Below, piece by piece: positions 57,070 to 64,000 of a DNA stretch of 64,000 nt. The stretch spans positions 310,001 to 374,000 of the forward strand of contig RCTD01000014.1 of the NCBI GenBank assembly GCA_014898415.1, read 5' to 3'. This DNA comes from Stromatinia cepivora. Its lineage: Eukaryota; Ascomycota; Leotiomycetes; Helotiales; Sclerotiniaceae. The notes below the pieces were generated by a model. It made no database searches. It worked only from the letters and a program-made list of their open reading frames with translations, and was not told the DNA's origin. Each line of letters opens with the position of its first letter. Within the stretch, counting starts at the first letter, position 1. The position numbers and the translations under genes are program-made.

Positions 57070-60000
57070 ATTGATTCCGAAATATAAATTAATATTATTC
57101 AACAAAACAAATGTATCAAATGGGATTGGATTCTTGATTTCGGTAAAAGTATTTCATTAATATCAATTAATAGGATTAGTATACCCTTTTATAGTAATTA
57201 TCGATTCACTATCAAAATAATAAACGAATATAAAGAAAAAAGGATGTATATTCATTAATTCATTATTATCATTCTGGATCTATTAAGGATCAATACTATC
57301 CTAGGATTACTTTGACTTCAAATAGTAAATTCGGATATCAATTAACAATCGATTTCGTTTTGCTTCAGACCTGCATTACGAAATCTCGAAATAATAATAG
57401 TCAAGGAATTGTACAAAAAAATGAAGGCTGGAGTCAAAATCTATATATTACTATTTAAAATCCAATTAATCACAAGAGTATCGTTAAATTCCAAGAATAT
57501 CTTTATATTATCATCTTTGCAAATATTTTCTGAATATAAAAAATACAAGAAAGTTTTCTCAAAAGATGAAAGTAATATATTACTCAATTATTATCTAATG
57601 GAATACTGTATTGATCTTGAATCCGGATTAATCCTTTTTGGGGGATCAATATATATTCTTTTGGAAAAGGAATTAATGATTCTATAAGAATATCTCGAAG
57701 AATACTAAAAGAAAAATTGGATTTGTTGTTTGATTAACTCTATTAGAATCCTGATTATGTTTATTTCAAAGAAAGAAGATGATTATTAATTATATATCGA
57801 TTATTATGGTTTCAATAAGATTATGAAAAAGGATTGTACTTTTTTATCTTTAATTAATGAATCGTTGGATTATTTAAGGTAAAGGGTTTTTTTTATAAAG
57901 TTTGATTTTAAAGATGTATATTATCAAATATATATATAAGAAGACAACGAATAGAAGATAGTATTCTGTATTCGCTATAGATAGTTCGAGTATTTAATTA
58001 TGCCTTTCAGTTTAATCAATGTTTTTATTATTTTTCAGATATATATTAATCAAGTATTCGCTGATTTTGTAAATAGTATTTGTATTATATATTTTGATAA
58101 TATTCTTATTTATTTTAAAAATAGGGAAATCTATATTGTTAATATCTGTAGGATTCTTGTTAGGCTATTTGAATATAAGTTTTATACTAAATTAAAGAAA
58201 TATGTATTCTATATATACGAAATGGAATTCCTGGGTTTTATTGTATTAAGGAAGAATATCATTATAGAATTAAGCAGAATTCAAATTATCATTGAATAAT
58301 CTGTATTGATGTTTCTTTGCAAAGTTCAAGTCTTTTTAGATTTTGTAAACTTTTATTGATAATTTATTACAATTTATTTACGAATCGTTTATAATTTAAC
58401 AAATCTATTATAAGGTATTAAAAAGGGAAAAACTGTATTGGAATTCAAATGAATAAAAGAGATTCAAAATGCTTTTGATAATTTAAAAGAAGTTTTTATT
58501 ATAATACTAATACTCCGATATTTTGATTTAGTATTCCGAATCCTAATCGAAATCAATATTTCTGGGTTTATATTAGGATATATATTTTCTTAATTGTTCT
58601 TTGATAATATGAATAATTCTACTATTTCTCAATGGCATTCTGTTATCTTCTATTTGTGGAAATTTAATCTAATAGAATAAAGGTATTTTATTTATAATTA
58701 AGAATTTTTGATTATTTATATGGTTTTTGTTCAATAATGATATTACATTGCAAATAGTCGATATATTATTGTAATCAAAATGGATTACAATAATTTTTAA
58801 TACTTTATAAAGAAAAAAGAATTCAATAATAGATAAGTACAATAGATTGAAATCCTAATCATTTATGATTTCATAATTATATATAGATCGGACAAATTAA
58901 ATTTTGTTGATGGTTCATCAAAACGATCAGATTATATAGAAAATATAAATGGTATTAATGAAATATTATTTATATTATAAAATAAATTGAAAAGTATTAT
59001 AATAATAATCGTAATTTTCTTTCTTTCGAAAGTAGAAATGGAATCTTTGTAGAATACTAGAGGTCTTTTTCAATAGAAGGGGTATAATTTGTTTTTGTAT
59101 GATTCTGAAGAATCATTGATAGGAATTAGTTACAAATAATCGATATTATATTGGATAGCTAATGTATTAGTTAACAACGAAATAGTATTTGAATCAATAT
59201 TAAAGTTAATGAAAAATACTTTATTATGGTTTTAAAAGAATAATGATTTTATAAAAAGTAAGGAGTATCTGAAGTATTGATATAATTTAGTTGGAGATAT
59301 TGTATTTTGAAAAGTCGATGCTAATAGTTTGCTTATTTATAATGGGTGTGTTTTCGTATTGTTAAATAAAGTTATAAAGATCGAAATCTTGGAGATCTAT
59401 TATAATGATTTTATAGGAGATCATTGGGGTATCAAGAAAATTTGGGAGATATTGAAAAACAAGTATTTTTGGTTTAATATAATGAAAGATATGAAAAGGT
59501 ATATATGAATATGTGTTGTTTGTTAATGAACAGTTATAAAATGTTATTAATCTTATAGCGAGTTATAAATCCTATTATTCTTTTTTGATTCTTGGAAAGA
59601 AATAATAATGGATTTTATTATAGATTTATTTTTTTTAAAGATAAATAAATATATATATAATATTGTTTTTGTTATTATTGATAAATATATAAAGTTTATT
59701 TGATATATTTCAATTAATAAAACAATAATTTTATTCGAATTAGCAAAGATTTTGTTTCGATATATTTTTAAGGATTTCGGTGTATTAAAGGGAATAATTT
59801 CAAATCGAGGATTATAGTTTGCAAGTAAATTTTAGGGGAGCTTATTTTTCTATTTAAGAATATATTGTAAGTTATTGATAGTGTTTTATTTATAAATCGA
59901 TAATTAAATGGAACAACAAAATCAGAATTTAATCTATTATATTATATATTATATTAATTGGAGATAAGATGATTGAGTATCGTTATTATCTTTAATAGAA

Positions 60001-60640
60001 TTCATTTATAATGTGATATAATATAATATAATTAGCGAAATACTTTTTAAAGTAATATAGGGATATTTATTTATATTTAGTTATATTGGCGAGGATGCTG
60101 ATGCTGAAGGGAAGGTGTTTGTTGTATAAAAATATATCGAATCGTTAAATCAGGAAAGGGCAAAGTTAGTAGAAATTTGGAATAACTCAATAAAGAAAAG
60201 ATCGAAGAATAATAAGAAAGATTTATTCTGGCGATTTTATATCGGTGATAAGGTTATATTCAATATTAAGAATATCAAATAGTTATAATTCAAAAAGAAA
60301 TTCTTCGATTGTTTTATAGGTCTTTTTATTATCATTAATATCAAAAATAATGGATAAGTATACGAATTAGTATTTCCAGTATTATATAAAATATATAATA
60401 TCTTTTATATTTTGTTGTTTGTTGTTTGAATTATAGTTTGAATATGAAGGTATTGTCGATTCTTTATTTTTTGAAGAAATTGAAGGATATATAGAATATG
60501 AAATCGAAAAAATATTAGTTTATAGAAAGAAAGGATAAGGAATATAATATTTGATATAATGAAAAGATTATTAATCAATAAAAGATATATAAGAAGCTTT
60601 ATGAAATTTAATATATATCAAAAGGCATTTAAAGGATTAC
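57070..60640 (+). pseudogene. pol remnant: protease, RT, RNase H, integrase, chromodomain
   Basis: The protease active site reads IDSE near 57070 (Gly changed). A pre-RT block lies at 57409-57687 (KVFSKDESN, YCIDLESG). In the reverse transcriptase at about 57890-58290, MPFSLINV starts one block and the catalytic motif reads YFDN (58090-58101), so an essential Asp is lost. RNase H remnants lie at 58460-58720 (EINISG in place of the catalytic-Asp motif). The integrase at about 59390-59990 keeps DHWGIKKIWEILKNKYFW from the zinc-binding region. A chromodomain at about 60494-60640 starts EYEIEKILVYRKKG and is cut by stops. The domain order fixes the element as Ty3/gypsy. The 55675-57069 stretch should be gag but is too decayed for me to read. 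Confidence 0.85.
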
Positions 60641-60977
60641 AAAAAAGAAAATATATTGCTATTATAATAATAGCGAAGAATAAAGAAATAATATTATTAA
60701 AATATATTGTAAAGATAAAGGGGATTTATATTTGTATTAGAAAATTAGGATATTTATATTTAAAAACCTTTATACAATCGATTTATTCTAATAAATTATT
60801 ACAAATATATTACTTTCATTTCGTTATCAAATGTTTTTGCTTTTTTTACTTTTTTATTTTCTTTTTCAATAATCCATTTTTATTTATATTATCTGAATTC
60901 TTATCAGTATCCAGTTCCATTGATTGATAGAATATTCATCAAATATGTTTTTCGGTAATGGAATCCTGATAGGAAAT

Positions 60978-61690
60978 TTATGGAATTGTTATGGAAGTAG
61001 ATGTAAAAGGAGATTTAATTATATTTTGTAATTGAAGTCCGAAAGATTCATTAGTGTTTAATTGTCGATCAATTAAATTCAAATTATTATATTTGTTATA
61101 TCGATTTAGAAACTCTTTTGTTAATTGATTATACTTATTTAGGATAATATTTATATCATTATTATTAAAGTTCTTCAAAAGATCGAGACTTTTAATTTCA
61201 GTTATTGATTTCTTTATTATAGACGTTGTTGATTTTATTAAAGCTATTAATGATTCTCGATAAATGATCGACAATATTATACTGATTTTAGGAATTGGAT
61301 TTAGTTTATCAGAATTTGTTGGAAGTGGGAATGGTATATTAGTTATTGGAGTTTTTTCCTTTTTAAGTTTTTTAGAGCTTAATGGTTTAGTATCAGATTA
61401 TTATAGATTTTTATTGTTATTATCAAGAAGTTCAATTGGTTTTGATGCTTTTCTTTTGATAGAAATCGATTTGGGAGTTTTCCTGATAAATTTTGTTTTA
61501 GCTATTCGAAATATAGCGATCTGTGATTTCTTTGTTGCTATTCTATCAGTATTTTTGATATTTTTGGCTTTATTTTTGGCTGTCTTTCGATATACTGATT
61601 TCGCTAACAAAGCATAAACGGATTTCGATGATCAAATCAGGGGAGTCTCGGGGATTTCTTCTTTATCCTTTTTGTTAATAATATCCTCCA
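60978..61690 (-). pseudogene. Antisense reading frame between chromodomain and 3' LTR
   Basis: On the minus strand one frame runs about 240 codons with only a few stops (an adjacent TAA-TAA pair and one more near its start). The neighbouring plus-strand pol remnant has stops every few codons. The text is Lys/Asn/Ser-rich with recurring KSITEIKSLDLLKNF-like helical segments and ends ITIP. Another minus frame at 62009-62260 may be an upstream exon or part of it. I do not recognise a family. Extra genes in this position are known in some gypsy elements. The Lys/Asn bias could partly come from AT richness. Confidence 0.45.
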
Positions 61691-62542
61691 ATTCATTATC
61701 ATTTATTAGTTTATTTATCGACTATTAATATAATTATATAACTATTAACAAGAGAAATAATGAATTATATCCAGTATATCAATAAAATATCATTATAAAT
61801 CTATATATATCTCTATTAATTTCATCAACTTCTTTATTTATATATTCAATATTAGTATAGCTTCTTTTGTATTGTAGAATGGTTATATCAAATCATATTT
61901 TTTTTGTTTACAAAGGAAAATCTTTATTCTTTATATGAATTTAGTTTACTAATCCTTTAATTTCCCTAATAATATAATCTCTTCAAACAAATCCATTTCA
62001 ACCGCCTACTATTCGTGATGAAGTTGTAATAAACGATTTATTGCAGGATTAATGTTTTCTGATAGTATTATATAGGATTTCTTTTTTCGGGTATATTCTG
62101 TATATATCAGATCGGATTCTTTTGGAAAAAAGTATTTTTCGTTTATTATCTCTTCTTTAAACAAAGATTTCGCATTATTATAATAAGCAATACGTTTAAT
62201 ACAGCGAAGGTATATTGAATATATGAATTGCAAAGGCATATAAATCAAATGTATTGTCAATTCAAGAAAGAACTGAAATATAATAAGGAAAATAACAAAA
62301 GTTTTAAGATATAATATTATAATTATAATACAGAAGTACGAAGTTTCGAAGATAGAATTCCGATAGATTTATATAGTTTTTAAAGAATAGGTTATATATA
62401 TTTTTGTTATTGTTATTATTGTTGTTTATCTCTTTATTTGTTATACAAAAATCATCATATATTATAGCTGCTTTATCGATCGATGGCTTCTTGTAATTAC
62501 AAATAGATCAACAATTCATCGGTTTTTCAAAAACAAAGCTCC

Positions 62543-62552
62543 GAAGAGAAGG
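62543..62552 (+). promoter_or_regulatory. Polypurine tract before the 3' LTR
   Basis: GAAGAGAAGG lies directly upstream of the 3' LTR start at 62556, in the place and orientation expected for second-strand priming. It is one of the few G-rich runs left in the element. Confidence 0.6.
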
Positions 62553-62555
62553 TTC

Positions 62556-62846
62556 TGTTATAATTGTTGAAAGGATATTGTTAATAAAGTTAAGAATTTC
62601 TATAAAGAAGCGGTTTCATTATTAAAAGCAAATATACAATCGATGATTTATTATCGATTGATTAGAAAACTTTATAAAATCTTTGTATTTATTAAATTCT
62701 AATATATGATCGATAGTTTGTTATTGTTCCGATATTGCTGTTTATTGGACTTAAAGGAAAGAGGTTCTTCTAGTTAGAAAAGGATAATGAAAAGTTTTAC
62801 AACTGTTTTAGGACTAATTGATTCTTTACCATTTGTGACTCTGACA
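62556..62846 (+). repeat. 3' LTR of the chromovirus
   Basis: 291 bp, same length as the 5' LTR. It ends TGACA, closer to the canonical TG...CA terminus than the 5' copy, which has T at that position. Confidence 0.95.
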
Positions 62847-63611
62847 TATATCTAGTAATGACTTTAATAGTTTTAATAGAGTGTTTTTAGTTGGGATGGA
62901 TTGTAGTCTGAGTGTGGATATGGATGAGGATGAGGATATGAATTTTGGATTGGTTGATATATTGATATTTAAGAGATGGTGGGTTGGGTTGGATTTATTT
63001 GAAGTGTTGAGTTAATGAGTTGATTTCGAATATCTAGAGATGGAATTTTCGATATTTATCGTTTTGGGGATATCTATATTGTTTTAGATGTATATATTAT
63101 TTCAATCATTCATGATTTTTAATTATTTATAATATCTCTATTTCATTTATTTAGTTATGAAGATACTCGGGATTATAAGGGAATATATCGATAATTATAT
63201 TTTAATTTTTTAATCTTTCAACCCCTACCTCTATCTTTATCTTTCCTTCTTTCATTCATTCCTTAAAAATAAAACAAAGTATTTAAAACTTCTCTTTTTT
63301 TCTTTTCGATCCAAATCGTTCCTAAGATATAACATAATTTGGAATGAATGAAGGTTTTTTGAGGAGATTTTGAATAATGAATTAGAGATCAAATTAGATG
63401 AAATTAGATAAGATGAGATGAGATGAGATGAGATGAGTTGAGTTGAGGAGGTGTTGAATATTGAATTAGGAAATGAGATGAGATGAGATGTGATATGAAA
63501 TCTAACAAGGCGTGGATGGATTTGAAGATGGATTTGGGGAGAGGGTTGAGGGTGAGAGAGAGGTTGGGGGGGGGGGGTTTAAGCAAAAAGGGAAGAGGTG
63601 AATTGGAAGCA
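62847..63611. other. AT-rich spacer with GAGAT repeats
   Basis: No gene. Contains (GAGAT)n runs at about 63411-63440 and 63473-63491 and a 12-G run at 63566-63577. Confidence 0.5.
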
Positions 63612-64000
63612 CAGGCTGCGCAACGGGTACCCGCGGGGCGGATAATGGCTTTGGTGGATAATCCATGGATAATCCACCTACTTATAGATTGATGAATTAT
63701 CTACAGATAATCTACGGAGGTTGATGGGGGAAGTATTGTAAGACACGTCAAAAAATGATTGTGCTTTCTCTATAAATAGAGGCTTTGATTAATAAAATCA
63801 TTACACTGATTGAAAATTTATATAATAAAAACCCAAACGAATAAAATATTATAAATTTTTAATTTTCTAATAGAAATCATTCAAAATCATCAAAATTATT
63901 AATATTTTACTTAGAAATCTATTTTCGGATTGTTCTGAATTTATTGGATGAGATTATACAAACTTTAAAAGCTTTAGAATCATAAGATTATTGGGATTTC
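63612..64000 (+). mobile_element. Possible outer end of a hAT-type transposon, running off the window
   Basis: CAGGCTGCGCAACGGGTACC at 63612-63631 is GC-rich in an AT-rich setting and has the CAGG..TGC..AACGG layout of hAT terminal repeats. It is followed by repeated GGATAATCC-like subterminal motifs (63639-63710), typical of hAT ends. About 160 bp inside, TATAAATA (63771-63778) could be the transposase promoter. The other end and the 8-bp target duplication cannot be seen. A fungal MITE of the same superfamily is equally possible. Confidence 0.4.

Larger units (their letters stand above)
55384..62846 (+). mobile_element. RIP-mutated Ty3/gypsy LTR retrotransposon of the chromovirus group (7463 bp)
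   Basis: Two 291-bp LTRs (55384-55674 and 62556-62846) begin TGTTA and end TGATA/TGACA. The 5 bp TATAT are duplicated on both sides (55379-55383 and 62847-62851). Internal remnants appear in order on the plus strand: aspartic protease, reverse transcriptase, RNase H, integrase and chromodomain, as in Metaviridae chromoviruses. Stops are scattered throughout, mostly where CAA, CAG or TGG codons would be expected. The element is extremely AT-rich compared with flanking genes. It is dead but structurally complete, so the insertion happened once and was then mutated in place. Confidence 0.95.

Noticed and set aside
60559..60927. 122-codon plus frame in the retroelement starting MKRLLINKRY
   Set aside because: It runs in a different frame over the chromodomain remnant and is a product of AT-rich decay.

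Overview
The window is nuclear DNA of a filamentous ascomycete (Pezizomycotina). The genes have short introns of about 50-60 bp with GTAAGT-type donors and CTAAC/CTAAT branch sites. Several products belong to families typical of or restricted to such fungi: an SREBP-type bHLH factor, a protein with an AreA-type GATA-like N-terminus, a CAP10/GT90 enzyme and a cerevisin-type vacuolar protease. A retroelement is riddled with C-to-T and G-to-A changes, as expected from RIP. Gene style, AT-rich intergenic DNA and a secreted pectin methylesterase fit a plant-associated Leotiomycete (Botrytis/Sclerotinia-like), but the genus is inference.

Layout. 1-1344: 5' part of an SREBP-like bHLH gene (minus), cut by the window edge. 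1345-10787: gene-poor stretch with a Tourist-like MITE (5379-6028), three intron-containing tRNA genes (Val, Arg, Leu) and a perfect 10-bp minisatellite. 10788-14411: a 1207-residue Ser-rich, mostly disordered protein (minus). 14982-16814: vacuolar subtilisin-type protease (minus). 19149-27283: a five-exon gene for a 2639-residue BEACH/WD40 protein (plus). 27991-28096: tRNA-Glu. 28691-29988: pectin methylesterase (minus, three exons). 30000-35300: gene-poor, with repeat relics. 35335-36429: His-rich single-pass membrane protein with a PPxY motif (minus). 37601-38906: mitochondrially targeted short-chain dehydrogenase (plus, five exons). 44916-46570: AreA GATA-like-domain protein (plus). 47778-49164: GT90/CAP10 glycosyltransferase (plus). 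49740-50268: long trinucleotide-based microsatellites, then a second MITE. 53239-54686: Rap/Rsr1-type small GTPase in nine exons, one only 10 nt. 55384-62846: complete but dead Ty3/gypsy chromovirus with 291-bp LTRs and a TATAT target duplication. 63612-end: what looks like the outer end of a hAT-type transposon.

The genes do not form a cluster or pathway. They are independent housekeeping and regulatory genes (sterol/hypoxia control, vacuolar proteolysis, vesicle trafficking, polarity signalling, cell-wall and glycan metabolism) separated by long, repeat-bearing intergenic DNA. I see no secondary-metabolite cluster, CRISPR array or clearly new system. The most interesting items are the antisense reading frame in the 3' part of the chromovirus, a strongly over-represented intergenic 9-mer (TACGGAGTA), the two MITE families, the micro-exon Ras gene, and the PPxY membrane protein. 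All exon structures were read by eye from splice signals and frame. Where all exons are visible the joined coding length is a multiple of three.
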